This document shows positions 8,848 to 17,708 of a stretch of DNA of 64,000 bases, in pieces; position 1 is the stretch's first letter, and each line of letters begins with the position of its first letter. The DNA is from Aureibaculum flavum (GTDB taxonomy: Bacteria > Bacteroidota > Bacteroidia > Flavobacteriales > Flavobacteriaceae): positions 62,001 through 126,000 of the forward strand of contig NZ_JAEHFJ010000008.1 in the NCBI RefSeq assembly GCF_016406085.1, given 5' to 3'. The notes beneath the pieces were generated by a model that did no database searches, was not told the origin of the DNA, and was given only the letters and a program-made list of their open reading frames with translations. The position numbers and the translations under genes are program-made.

Positions 8848-9546
8848 TTAGGGTTGAATAAAATCCCATTCAATTTTTTTGAAAAGCTCGGTTATTTCGT
8901 CCTTCTTTTCAAGTTTACATACTATGATGTTATAATATCCTTTCGTAACCAATGCTACTAATCCTTTTGGTGCTAAATCGGCATTTACAGTTTCTAAATA
9001 AGAATATGCCCAATCATCATCTTTAGGATCTTGAAAGTTAATATTTTTTGTGATTAATAATTCATTAAACGATGATTTCACACCTTCAGCATCATCACCA
9101 TACGTTATTAATTCATAGTGACTTAATATTTTACTTAATGCCAATTGAAAATAGGGAAACTCGTCGCTATTGATAGTCCATTCAGTAAGGTATGGATTGG
9201 GTTCTAATACCAATTCACCATTAGCATTTACTTGCCCCCAGTTATTAATTGTTTTGACGGCAAAATCCTTAAAAACAAAATCAAATAGTTTAGGGTTAGA
9301 AAAAGCCAACCATGCTTTATCTACAATGTCTTTTTTTTCTTTCTCTGAGTAAAGTGAATCGCCAAGATTATCAATAATATTTGATAATAATTCTTTATCG
9401 ATACCTAATTCTTGAGTTCTGGGTTCGTCGTTTTTGTATTCATATATTTTACTACTGAAAATAACCTTAGAGTAGTCAGTTGTTTGAGAAACTGCCACAT
9501 AGGTGAATACTGTGAATGTTAAAATAGAGAGTAGTGTTCTTTTCAT
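8848..9546 (-). CDS. Secreted protein of unknown function, paralogue of the previous gene
   Basis: 232 aa with a signal peptide ending AVSQ, exactly the length of its neighbour at 8040-8738. Shared landmarks are the FDFVFKDFAV segment near residue 90, the GELVLEPNPYL-EW segment, and DDAEGVKSSFNELL. The C-terminal portions (NIIVCKLEKKDEI and FFVCKTNEKDSL in the partner) also align. This points to a tandem duplication followed by strong divergence. No enzymatic motif is visible. It ends at its own terminator (8787-8817). Confidence 0.72.
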   Translation of the reverse strand: MKRTLLSILTFTVFTYVAVSQTTDYSKVIFSSKIYEYKNDEPRTQELGIDKELLSNIIDNLGDSLYSEKEKKDIVDKAWLAFSNPKLFDFVFKDFAVKTINNWGQVNANGELVLEPNPYLTEWTINSDEFPYFQLALSKILSHYELITYGDDAEGVKSSFNELLITKNINFQDPKDDDWAYSYLETVNADLAPKGLVALVTKGYYNIIVCKLEKKDEITELFKKIEWDFIQP

Positions 9547-9843
9547 AGAGTTATTTTAATTACACTTCGCTTTTACACACGAAAATTAATAATATTTTAG
9601 TGAAATAATATTAATTTTATTAATACAATAAATTAAAATAGAATTTAGGGGTTCTATAAGACTGCTAAAGTAACGAATATTTCATTACATTACAATAAAA
9701 TCAATATAAAGTATGGTTTTCTATTTAAATGGTAAGAAAATGGTAGTATTCTGTTTATTTAATAAAAAAACATACCGATTGGTCTTAAAATAAGCCTTAA
9801 AAACAGTAATTAAAATAATAAAATAAAAGGGGCTTAAAAGGTA

Positions 9844-10962
9844 TTAACCGTTTAACATTACTGGCATAACAAGCATTGTAATATGCTCACCTTCTTCTAA
9901 TCCATCTATTGGAGTTAAAATTCCAGCTCTATTGGGTAATGACATTTCTAATAATATTTCATTTGATTCTAAATTGTTTAACATCTCTGATAAAAATTTA
10001 GAATTAAAACCTATTTGCATATCATCACCTTCATAGTTACATTTTAGGCGTTCGTCTGCTTTATTTGAAAAATCAATATCTTCTGCAGAGATATTTAATT
10101 CAGTACCTGCCATTTTTAAACGTATTTGATGTGTCGTTTTACTTGAGAATATAGAAACACGACGAACAGAATTTAAAAATGAACTTCTTTCTAAAGTTAA
10201 CTTATTTGGATTCTCTTTTGGAATTACCGCTTCGTAATTAGGATATTTACCATCAATTAAACGACAAACTAAAACTGTTTTGTCTATCGTAAATTTGGCA
10301 TTAGCGTCGTTATATTCAACACTAACGTCTTCTTGAGAACCTGATAAAATATTCTTTAATAGGTTCAATGGTTTTTTAGGCATGATAAACTCAGCAACTT
10401 CACTTGCACTAACATCATTACGCGTATATTTAACCAGTTTATGAGCATCTGTAGCTACAAAAGTTAAGTTTTCTTTAGAAAACTGAAAGAAAACACCACT
10501 CATTACCGGACGTAAATCGTCGTTACCAGATGCAAAAATAGTTTTGGATATAGCTGTTGCTAATATATCTCCAGTAATTACAGTTTTACTAGGTTCTTCT
10601 AATTCAACGGCTTTCGGAAATTCTTCACCATCAGCATATGCTAAGGCGTACTTACCACTTTCAGAGCTGATCTCAAGCGTGTTATTTTCTTCAACAACAA
10701 AAGTTAAGGGTTGTTCCGGAAAAGTTTTTAAAGTATCTAATAATAATCTTGCATTGATTGCAACTTTACCATCTTCGTCAGCCTCAGCTTCAATAATTGT
10801 AGTCATTGTAGTTTCTAAATCTGATGCAGAAACTTTTAACTGATTATTTGACAATTCAAATAAGAAATTGTCTAAAATTGGTAATGTATTGCTATTATTG
10901 ATAACACCTCCTAAAACTTGAAGTTGCTTTAATAATTGATTACTTGAAACTATAAATTTCAT
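9844..10962 (-). CDS. dnaN: DNA polymerase III beta subunit (sliding clamp)
   Basis: The ring-shaped processivity clamp of the replicative polymerase. The product begins MKFIVSSNQLLKQL and runs 372 aa, the normal size, covering three repeated clamp domains. The C-terminus (HITMLVMPVMLNG) matches the hydrophobic cleft and P-x-R/L-x end typical of beta clamps. I take the ATG at 10960-10962 because an upstream in-frame start adds MNILTYYTE, which is not part of the fold. dnaA and gyrB are not adjacent, as is common in Bacteroidota, so this does not mark the replication origin. A TATATTTG box at 11064-11071 may drive it. Confidence 0.96.
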   Translation of the reverse strand: MKFIVSSNQLLKQLQVLGGVINNSNTLPILDNFLFELSNNQLKVSASDLETTMTTIIEAEADEDGKVAINARLLLDTLKTFPEQPLTFVVEENNTLEISSESGKYALAYADGEEFPKAVELEEPSKTVITGDILATAISKTIFASGNDDLRPVMSGVFFQFSKENLTFVATDAHKLVKYTRNDVSASEVAEFIMPKKPLNLLKNILSGSQEDVSVEYNDANAKFTIDKTVLVCRLIDGKYPNYEAVIPKENPNKLTLERSSFLNSVRRVSIFSSKTTHQIRLKMAGTELNISAEDIDFSNKADERLKCNYEGDDMQIGFNSKFLSEMLNNLESNEILLEMSLPNRAGILTPIDGLEEGEHITMLVMPVMLNG

Positions 10963-11063
10963 CTCTGTATAATAGGTTAAAATGTTCAATGTTTAGTCAC
11001 TACCTTTTGTAGTAATTAAACGAGTTATATCAAAGCTCTTAATGAAGTCTTCTAATATATTTA

Positions 11064-11071
11064 CAAATATA
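11064..11071 (-). promoter_or_regulatory. Candidate -7 box for dnaN
   Basis: The minus strand reads TATATTTG, a full TAnnTTTG match, about 93 bp before the dnaN start. No clear -33 TTG is seen. Confidence 0.42.
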
Positions 11072-11134
11072 GATTAATATATAGGAGCTAAAAAAATAAA
11101 TTTTACTGTTTTATTCACAATCGTAAATTTTAAG

Positions 11135-11142
11135 TAGATTTG
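11135..11142 (+). promoter_or_regulatory. Candidate -7 box for the PIG-L operon
   Basis: TAGATTTG matches TAnnTTTG and would start transcription near 11148, about 29 bases before the ATG at 11177. It lies in the divergent region shared with dnaN. Confidence 0.48.
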
Positions 11143-11176
11143 TGAGCCTAAGATTTAATTAGACTCATTAAAATTT

Positions 11177-13681
11177 ATGAAAAAAATACTATTATTACTG
11201 GTAATTCTTCTTTTTGTATTACCAATTAATGCTCAAAAGCCTAATAAACCCAGTACTTCTGAGATTTACGAATCGATACAGAAATTAAATTTTTTAGGAA
11301 CAGTACTATATGTAGCTGCACATCCTGATGATGAAAATACACGATTAATCTCCTATTTTTCGAATCATATTAAAGCCAGAACGGGATATTTGTCAATAAC
11401 TAGAGGTGATGGTGGACAAAATTTAATAGGTTCTGAATTACAAGAACTTTTAGGAGTTATAAGAACACAAGAGTTATTAGCTGCACGACGAACAGATGGT
11501 GGAGAGCAATTTTTTTCAAGAGCCAAAGATTTTGGGTATTCTAAGCATCCTGATGAAACCTTATCTATATGGAATAAAGAGGAAGTTTTAAAAGATGTGG
11601 TTTCAATTATTAGAAAATTCAAACCAGATGTAATTATTAATCGTTTCAATCATAGAACGCCAGGCACTACACATGGACATCATACATCATCGGCAATGTT
11701 AAGTGTAGCGGCATTTGATTTAGTTGGAGATAAAAATTTTAAAAGTCACAATTTATATGGAACGTGGCAACCAAAGAATTTATTTTTTAATACCTCTTGG
11801 TGGTTTTATGGAAGTCAAGAAAAATTTGATAAAGCTGATAAAACAAATTTATTAAGTTTTGATATGGGAGTTTATTATGCTTCTAAAGGATTGTCTAACC
11901 CTGAAATTGCGTCATTAAGTAGAAGTCAACATAGATCTCAAGGTTTTGGTAGCACAGGTTCTAGAGGTTCTGAATTAGAATATATAGAACTATTAAAAGG
12001 TACAATGCCAAAAAATGGAAATATCTTTGAAGGGGTTGACACATCTTGGAACAGAGTAGTGGGAGGGAAAGCCATTGCTGATATTTTGGGTAAAGTACAA
12101 CAAGAATTTGATTTTAAGAATCCAGACCACAGCATACCTGAATTAATGAAAGCCTATCAATTGATTGATAATTTACCTGAGGGGCATTGGAAATCTTTAA
12201 AATTACCTGAAATTAAAAGTGTTATTGCAGCGTGTACGGGTTTGTATTTAGAGGCTAAATCAGAAAGTTCATATAGTGCTTTAAATGAAAAGGTGAATAT
12301 TGACATTGAAGCCATTAATAGAAGTGATGTACCTATTAAATTAACTGGTGTTAATTTGATGACTTCTTTTGAAAGACCAATAAAAGGTCAAGGGTTTACA
12401 CAGGTAAAAGATTTGGACAATAATCAATCATATACATATACAGATCAACTTTACATTTCTGATAAGGAACAATTTACGGCTCCTTATTGGTTAACTGATG
12501 TGAGTACGTTGGGGATGTATAAAGTTAAAGATCATACCTTAATAGGTAACCCAGAAACACCACATAAAGCCACGGCAGTTTTTAGTTTGGTGATTGACGG
12601 TTATCCTATTGACATAAAAAAGCCTATTGTTTATAAATATAACGATCCTGTAAAGGGTGAAGTGTATCAACCTTTTGAAATTTTACCAGTAGTAACGGCC
12701 AAAATTTCGAATAAAGTAAATATTTTTTCTGATCATTCAGCGAAAGAAATACCAGTAGTTATTAAATCTTCAAAAGATAATTTATCAGGTTCAGTTAATT
12801 TATGTTATCCTTCTGATTGGAAAGTGAGTCCCGAAAAGATCGATTTTACCATCGCTAATAAAGGTGGAGAAAAAACAGTTATTTTTACGATAACACCGCC
12901 AAAAAATCAAAGTGAAGGGTTAATGTCACCTATGGTAACTATCGGAGATAGTGTTTATACCAAAGAATTGATAAACATTGATTATGATCATATTCCGAAA
13001 CAAACTATTTTAATGCCGTCAGAAGCTAAATTGGTGCGATTAGATATTAAAAAGAAAGGAAATTTAATAGGATATATTCAAGGTGCAGGAGATCAAATTC
13101 CAACAAGTTTGGCACAAATTGGTTTTAAAGTTGAGGAATTGAATGAAGACAATATAAGTTTAAATACATTGAACAAATACGATGCTGTTGTGTTGGGTAT
13201 TAGAATCTACAATGTAAGTGATAAAGCAAAATTCTACCAAGCTGCACTACATAAATATGTAGAAAATGGAGGTACATTAATTGTTCAATACAATACGAAT
13301 AGGGGATTGAAAGTAGATGCTGTGGCTCCTTATGAATTAAAATTATCGAGAGATAGGGTTGTAGAAGAAGATGCTACAGTCGGTTTTTTATCAGAAAATT
13401 ATGGGTTGTTAACTTCCCCGAACAACATTGAGCCAAAAGATTTTGAGGGATGGATTCAAGAACGTGGCTTGTATTTTCCAAATGAATGGAGTAAAGATTT
13501 TACACCAATATTATCAATGCATGATAAAGGAGAATCTGCAAAAAAAGGAAGTCTGCTCGTATCAAAATACGGAAAAGGGCATTTTATATATACAGGAATT
13601 AGTTTTTTTAGAGAATTACCTGCTGGTGTACCCGGAGCTTATAAATTATTTGCTAATATGATTTCTGTTGGAAAAAAATAA
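11177..13681 (+). CDS. Secreted PIG-L/LmbE family deacetylase, multidomain
   Basis: 834 aa with a clear signal peptide (LLLLVILLFVLPINAQ). The N-terminal domain (about 35-330) is the PIG-L/LmbE Zn-dependent de-N-acetylase fold: AAHPDDENTRLI carries the HPDD-E metal motif, RGDGGQN and the TTHGHHTSS segment supply further residues. This much longer protein adds a middle beta-sandwich region (about 380-620) and a C-terminal alpha/beta region (about 640-834; IGYIQGAGDQIP, YDAVVLGIR, YVENGGTLIVQYN) resembling a ThuA/class I glutamine-amidotransferase-like fold. Small LmbE enzymes act on GlcNAc-containing thiols or glycolipids. This secreted form more likely handles an extracellular amino sugar, but that is inference. 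A 35-codon gene and an SSS symporter follow at 11 and 9 bp, implying one operon. Confidence 0.85.
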   Translation: MKKILLLLVILLFVLPINAQKPNKPSTSEIYESIQKLNFLGTVLYVAAHPDDENTRLISYFSNHIKARTGYLSITRGDGGQNLIGSELQELLGVIRTQELLAARRTDGGEQFFSRAKDFGYSKHPDETLSIWNKEEVLKDVVSIIRKFKPDVIINRFNHRTPGTTHGHHTSSAMLSVAAFDLVGDKNFKSHNLYGTWQPKNLFFNTSWWFYGSQEKFDKADKTNLLSFDMGVYYASKGLSNPEIASLSRSQHRSQGFGSTGSRGSELEYIELLKGTMPKNGNIFEGVDTSWNRVVGGKAIADILGKVQQEFDFKNPDHSIPELMKAYQLIDNLPEGHWKSLKLPEIKSVIAACTGLYLEAKSESSYSALNEKVNIDIEAINRSDVPIKLTGVNLMTSFERPIKGQGFTQVKDLDNNQSYTYTDQLYISDKEQFTAPYWLTDVSTLGMYKVKDHTLIGNPETPHKATAVFSLVIDGYPIDIKKPIVYKYNDPVKGEVYQPFEILPVVTAKISNKVNIFSDHSAKEIPVVIKSSKDNLSGSVNLCYPSDWKVSPEKIDFTIANKGGEKTVIFTITPPKNQSEGLMSPMVTIGDSVYTKELINIDYDHIPKQTILMPSEAKLVRLDIKKKGNLIGYIQGAGDQIPTSLAQIGFKVEELNEDNISLNTLNKYDAVVLGIRIYNVSDKAKFYQAALHKYVENGGTLIVQYNTNRGLKVDAVAPYELKLSRDRVVEEDATVGFLSENYGLLTSPNNIEPKDFEGWIQERGLYFPNEWSKDFTPILSMHDKGESAKKGSLLVSKYGKGHFIYTGISFFRELPAGVPGAYKLFANMISVGKK

Positions 13682-13692
13682 GAACAAATCTA

Positions 13693-13800
13693 ATGAACGA
13701 GGATAAAAAATATACATGGCAAAAATTATATACATGGGTTTTAGTGGCCAATGCATTTTACGTGGTATTGTTTTATTTAATAATGAAATTATTTTCTTAA
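13693..13800 (+). CDS. 35-residue single-pass membrane protein between deacetylase and symporter
   Basis: A short ATG-to-TAA frame (35 codons) fills the gap between the PIG-L gene (stop 13681) and the symporter (ATG 13810), with 11 and 9 bp on either side. The product starts with charged residues (MNEDKKYTWQKLY) and continues as one hydrophobic helix (WVLVANAFYVVLFYLIMKLF). The tight fit, the stop just before the next gene and the amphipathic-then-hydrophobic pattern argue that it is real. It could be a small accessory subunit of the symporter, by analogy with YhdT next to PanF; that role is speculation. Confidence 0.65.
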   Translation: MNEDKKYTWQKLYTWVLVANAFYVVLFYLIMKLFS

Positions 13801-13809
13801 AAAATAGCT

Positions 13810-15537
13810 ATGCAGCAAATTGATTGGATAATTTTAATCTGTACTCTTATTTTTATAGTATCCTACGGTGTTTACAAAACTAGAGGAAGTAAAAATGTAC
13901 AAGATTTTATTCGAGGAGGTAACGAATCTAAATGGTGGACCATCGGTTTGTCAGTTATGGCCACACAAGCGAGTGCCATAACATTTTTATCTACTCCTGG
14001 CCAAGCATTTCATGATGGAATGGGCTTTGTGCAATTCTATTTCGGCGTGCCTATTGCCATGGTTATTATTTGTTTGGTATTTATACCTATTTACCATCGT
14101 CTTAAAGTATTTACCGCATATGAATATCTCGAAAGTCGTTTTGATTTAAAAACGCGGAGTTTGGCAGCAATTTTATTTCTAATTCAAAGAGGATTAGCTG
14201 CGGGAATTACAATTTACGCACCAGCCATTATCTTATCAGCGGTGTTGGGTTGGGATTTGATTACGCTTAATATCACCATAGGAATTTTAGTGATTATTTA
14301 TACAGTATCAGGTGGTACAAAAGCGGTGAGCGTAACTCAAAAAAGTCAAATGGCAGTTATTTTTACAGGTATGTTTATTGCTTTTTTTATGATTGTTAAT
14401 GCCTTACCAGCTGATGTTACCTTTACAAAAGCTTTAGATATTGCCGGAGCTAGTGATAAAATGAAAGTATTAGATTTTTCGTTTGATTTTGATAATCGAT
14501 ACACATTTTGGAGTGGTATTATTGGAGGAAGCTTTTTAGCCTTATCTTACTTTGGTACAGATCAAAGTCAGGTACAACGTTACCTTTCGGGTAAGTCCAT
14601 AAAAGAGATGCAATTAGGTTTGCTTTTTAATGGTTTCTTAAAAGTGCCCATGCAATTTTTTATACTCTTGGTTGGAGTAATGGTTTTTGTGTTTTATCAG
14701 TTTAATCCTACTCCTTTGAACTTTAGTCCAATAGCTACCGAGACGGTATTAAACTCATCCTATGCTAATGATTATAAAGTATTACAGGAAGAACAAGAAT
14801 TGATTTTCGATAAGAAACAATTGCTAATTAATGAATTTGTAAAAACGGAGAATGAAGACTTGAGTAAACAAATATCTGAAATTAATACTATTGACAAGGA
14901 AAATAGGGAAGCTGCCAGGGTTCTCATAAAAGAAGCTGCAATAGAAAAAGATATAAAAGTAGAAGCTAATGATAAGGATTATGTTTTTATTCATTTCATT
15001 TTAAATAATTTACCAAGAGGTCTTATCGGTTTGTTATTGGCTGTAATATTATCAGCTGCAATGTCATCAACGGCATCAGAGTTAAATGCCTTAGGTTCAA
15101 CCACCGCATTAGATTTATACAAACGGAATGTTGTTGGTGAGAAATCTGAAAAACATTTTATGTTCGCTTCTAAATGGTTTACATTATTATGGGGTATTAT
15201 TGCCATTTTAATAGCCTGTGTTGCCAATTTATTTGACAACTTAATTCAATTGGTAAATATTATAGGTTCTATATTTTATGGCAATGTGTTAGGTATGTTC
15301 TTGTTGGCCTTTTTTATAAAATTTGTGAAGAGTAATGCAGTGTTTACAGCGGCACTTATTACACAAGTAATTGTTATAGCAATTTATTATTTTACAATGT
15401 TCTTACCAGAAAGTCAAGGCGATAAGGCAATGTTGAGTTATTTATGGTTGAATTTAATTGGTTGTGGTTTGGTAATGGGTATTGCAATTATTATACAAGC
15501 TACATCAGGAACAAAAAATAGGCAATTGGCTTCATAA
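13810..15537 (+). CDS. Sodium:solute symporter (SSS family)
   Basis: 575 aa with about 13-14 predicted transmembrane helices, normal for SSS family Na+-coupled importers. Recognisable stretches are SVMATQASAITFLSTPGQ near residue 55, the YTVSGGTKAVSVTQKSQ segment, and GLLLAVILSAAMSSTASELNALGST near residue 410, a hallmark of the fold. Residues about 300-390 form a long charged insert predicted to be helical (EEQELIFDKKQLL, then IDKENREAARVLIKEAA) between two membrane segments, longer than in textbook members. The substrate may be a sugar or amino sugar released by the secreted deacetylase upstream; this is inferred from operon context only. Its stop codon abuts that of the convergent gene with no spacer. 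Confidence 0.9.
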   Translation: MQQIDWIILICTLIFIVSYGVYKTRGSKNVQDFIRGGNESKWWTIGLSVMATQASAITFLSTPGQAFHDGMGFVQFYFGVPIAMVIICLVFIPIYHRLKVFTAYEYLESRFDLKTRSLAAILFLIQRGLAAGITIYAPAIILSAVLGWDLITLNITIGILVIIYTVSGGTKAVSVTQKSQMAVIFTGMFIAFFMIVNALPADVTFTKALDIAGASDKMKVLDFSFDFDNRYTFWSGIIGGSFLALSYFGTDQSQVQRYLSGKSIKEMQLGLLFNGFLKVPMQFFILLVGVMVFVFYQFNPTPLNFSPIATETVLNSSYANDYKVLQEEQELIFDKKQLLINEFVKTENEDLSKQISEINTIDKENREAARVLIKEAAIEKDIKVEANDKDYVFIHFILNNLPRGLIGLLLAVILSAAMSSTASELNALGSTTALDLYKRNVVGEKSEKHFMFASKWFTLLWGIIAILIACVANLFDNLIQLVNIIGSIFYGNVLGMFLLAFFIKFVKSNAVFTAALITQVIVIAIYYFTMFLPESQGDKAMLSYLWLNLIGCGLVMGIAIIIQATSGTKNRQLAS

Positions 15538-15963
15538 TTAAATGGTAACCAAGATATCAATAGGCATCCACACCTTGTTTTTTAATGTATACCAAACCTG
15601 AATCCATGATTGCTCTTGTACCTTCCAAGAAGCTGCTGTGATTTCAATTTCATAGTTTAGATATTCTTTGTTTGGATACTGTTCTTTTATTAATGCTTCT
15701 AAATCAAAAGGAATATGATTTGCTGTTATTTTAATGATTTCTTTTTCTTGAGGGGTTCCATATTTTGCTGTCGCTTCAGTTAAAGAGAGCATATTTAATT
15801 CTTTTGTTGTTTTTGAAATAAGCAAAGCGGTTTTTTCATTTTTTGCTAGAGCATCATGCGTTTCTTCTTTTGAATTTATTACGGTATCCTTTTTATCTTC
15901 ACAAGAAAATATAAGAATCCATAAGAATACTAAAAATACAATATGTTTAAATTTTATCATCAT
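15538..15963 (-). CDS. Small lipoprotein of unknown function, paralogue A
   Basis: 141 aa with a lipobox (LIFSC, about C21) after a hydrophobic signal. It shares a pattern with the next gene (16009-16380): Y-G(T/E)PQ, YPNKEY or FPNKEY, a beta-rich segment ending A-W(K), and WYTLKN-VWMPIDI against WYLFIENEWKPIEV. I do not know this family. The stop codon TAA (15538-15540 on the reverse strand) touches the end of the symporter. It lies 45 bp after paralogue B and is probably cotranscribed with it. Confidence 0.7.
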   Translation of the reverse strand: MMIKFKHIVFLVFLWILIFSCEDKKDTVINSKEETHDALAKNEKTALLISKTTKELNMLSLTEATAKYGTPQEKEIIKITANHIPFDLEALIKEQYPNKEYLNYEIEITAASWKVQEQSWIQVWYTLKNKVWMPIDILVTI

Positions 15964-16008
15964 AGGTTAGCAAGTAGTAAGTTAAGTAACGGAATGAAAA
16001 TTAATAGG

Positions 16009-16380
16009 TTACGCATTTGTGCGAACTTCAATTGGTTTCCATTCATTTTCTATAAATAAATACCATACCGTAAGTTCTGTGCTTGTTGGTCTTTTCCATT
16101 GAGCTTCAAGAAAAAATACTTTTTTAGACTTATATTCTTTATTTGGAAAATAGGTATCTACAATGGCTAATTGCTCTTCAGAAAGATTTTTTTCTGCTAC
16201 CTTTTTCTTATTACTGATTTGTGGCTCACCATAGACCTGAATGGCATTTGTGAATTTTACATGACTTAAATATAATTTTTCTTTTTGGATGTCATCCGCT
16301 TTAGTATTGGTGTTCACTACTTCTTTAGTATTACAAGAAATTAATGATAAAACGATTAGTAGGGTTGCAAAAATTTTCAT
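16009..16380 (-). CDS. Small lipoprotein of unknown function, paralogue B
   Basis: 123 aa, lipobox SLISC (about C16). The mature part carries the same landmarks as paralogue A: YGEPQ, YFPNKEYKSKK, FFLEAQWKRP and a C-terminal WYLFIENEWKPIEV. It has the best promoter I can see in the region (TTG-N18-TACTTTTG at 16405-16433). The pair may have arisen by tandem duplication. No catalytic residues or known domain are apparent. Confidence 0.7.
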   Translation of the reverse strand: MKIFATLLIVLSLISCNTKEVVNTNTKADDIQKEKLYLSHVKFTNAIQVYGEPQISNKKKVAEKNLSEEQLAIVDTYFPNKEYKSKKVFFLEAQWKRPTSTELTVWYLFIENEWKPIEVRTNA

Positions 16381-16404
16381 GATGTTTGTTTTTATTATTT
16401 AAAA

Positions 16405-16433
16405 CAAAAGTATCTGAAAACCTAGGTGTACAA
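16405..16433 (-). promoter_or_regulatory. Bacteroidota-type promoter for the lipoprotein pair
   Basis: On the minus strand a TTG (16433-16431) and a TACTTTTG box (16412-16405) are separated by 18 bp. This fits the -33/-7 arrangement TTG-N17-23-TAnnTTTG. The -7 box is 25 bp before the start codon at 16380. Confidence 0.6.
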
Positions 16434-16457
16434 AAGCTGGTTTTTGGTGAAAATGAG

Positions 16458-16482
16458 CACCCTGAATACAGGGGTGTTTTTT
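16458..16482. terminator. Imperfect GC-rich hairpin, possible terminator
   Basis: CACCCTG and CAGGGGTG pair around AATA with one bulged base. Plus-strand RNA would end in six U; the minus-strand RNA has only a weak U tract. The genes on both sides are on the minus strand, so it most likely ends the P1 peptidase transcript (stop at 16545), but the stronger T run points the other way. Confidence 0.4.
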
Positions 16483-16544
16483 ATAAATATCTGTAAGACA
16501 TTAAATTATAGAGGTAGGGCTAAATAAGAAGCACAAGAAATTTT

Positions 16545-17675
16545 TTATTCTTCTCTAATTAGATTGTATTTTTTCATAATATCTAAAATATCAGCAATAG
16601 GCAAAGCCTTAATGGTATGGTTATTTCTACCGGTCATATCTTTAGCTGCGAACAGTGAATTGATAATAGCTTCTTCAGTAGCTTCAATTGTTGCCATAAA
16701 TAGGGGCGTCGTTTTACCGTTTTTTAATTCTTTAGGTTGATAAAAAGCGGAGTCATTTTTTGAATCAATTAAATTTTCTTTTGCTGTAGAAAGAGCAATC
16801 ACATAATCGCCACTTCCATTGGAGGCAATACCACCTGTTTTTGCGAGACCTAACATGGCTCTTTTTGCCATTCTTTCCAAGTTTCTTGAACCGATGGGAG
16901 CATCGGTAATTACAACAATCATACAAGAACCATCCGCTTCCATTTCATTCTTATAGGGGTAGCTATTGAGTTCTTTTGCAATGGGAGCACCATTGATTTG
17001 TAATACGCCGCCAAAATTAGTTTGTACTAAAACGCCAACGGTATAGCCTCCTAATGTTTCTGGTATCATTCTAGAAGAAGTTCCAATTCCACCTTTAAAT
17101 CCAAAACAAACAGTTCCAGTTCCAGCACCAACATTACCTTCTTCTACATTTGAAGTACTTGCGTTTTTAATAGCGGCTAACACATGCTTTTCTTTAACAT
17201 GCCTTCCTTGAATATCATTAAGATAACCATCATTGGTTTCACCAACAACGGAATTTACCGATCTTACATTATTGTTTTCGGGTTGGTTTAAAGTGTATGT
17301 AATCAATGCGTCAGAGGCTTTCGGAACACTTAAGGTGTTCGTTAAAATTATAGGGGTTTCTATATTCCCTAATTCTTTTACTTGACTATATCCTGCTAAT
17401 TTTCCAAAACCATTACCTATATAAATAGCTGCTGGTATCTTTAATTGGAATATGTTTTTGGCGTGTGGTAAAATGGCGGTGACTCCGGTTCTAATGCTAT
17501 CACCATCAATTAAAGTAGTGTGTCCTACTTTTACGCCATCCACATCAGTAATTGCGTTTTGTTTTCCCGTTTTCATAACGCCAATTTCAATACCATAATC
17601 TCGGGCTCTTTTTTCTTGAGATGAGATACTTTGAGAAATTAATACTGCAAAAAATAAAATATAGTTGAAGTTCAT
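16545..17675 (-). CDS. P1 family N-terminal nucleophile peptidase (DmpA/BapA-like)
   Basis: 376 aa including a signal peptide (FFAVLISQSISSQ). The P1 family contains aminopeptidases that activate themselves by cutting before a Ser, Thr or Cys. Here the sequence EADGS-CMIVVITDAP matches the beta-subunit start of DmpA and BapA, making Ser250 the predicted nucleophile. ITDVDGVKVGHTT, TNTLSVPKASDAL, VGAGTGTVCFGFKGGIGTSSR and LGLAKTGGIASNGSGDY are conserved family blocks. Members cleave N-terminal residues, D-amino-acid esters or beta-peptides; the substrate is unknown here. corA lies 33 bp upstream on the same strand and may be cotranscribed. Confidence 0.88.
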   Translation of the reverse strand: MNFNYILFFAVLISQSISSQEKRARDYGIEIGVMKTGKQNAITDVDGVKVGHTTLIDGDSIRTGVTAILPHAKNIFQLKIPAAIYIGNGFGKLAGYSQVKELGNIETPIILTNTLSVPKASDALITYTLNQPENNNVRSVNSVVGETNDGYLNDIQGRHVKEKHVLAAIKNASTSNVEEGNVGAGTGTVCFGFKGGIGTSSRMIPETLGGYTVGVLVQTNFGGVLQINGAPIAKELNSYPYKNEMEADGSCMIVVITDAPIGSRNLERMAKRAMLGLAKTGGIASNGSGDYVIALSTAKENLIDSKNDSAFYQPKELKNGKTTPLFMATIEATEEAIINSLFAAKDMTGRNNHTIKALPIADILDIMKKYNLIREE

Positions 17676-17708
17676 TTAGGTATAGAATAATTTGAATTTA
17701 AAGAGCTA

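Noticed and set aside
10544-10843. Plus-strand frame inside dnaN
   Set aside because: Antisense shadow of a certain gene, Ser/Val-rich product with no domain or promoter.
9844-10962. Replication origin near dnaN
   Set aside because: No dnaA, DnaA-box cluster or other origin marker in the flanks; dnaN is often away from the origin in this phylum.
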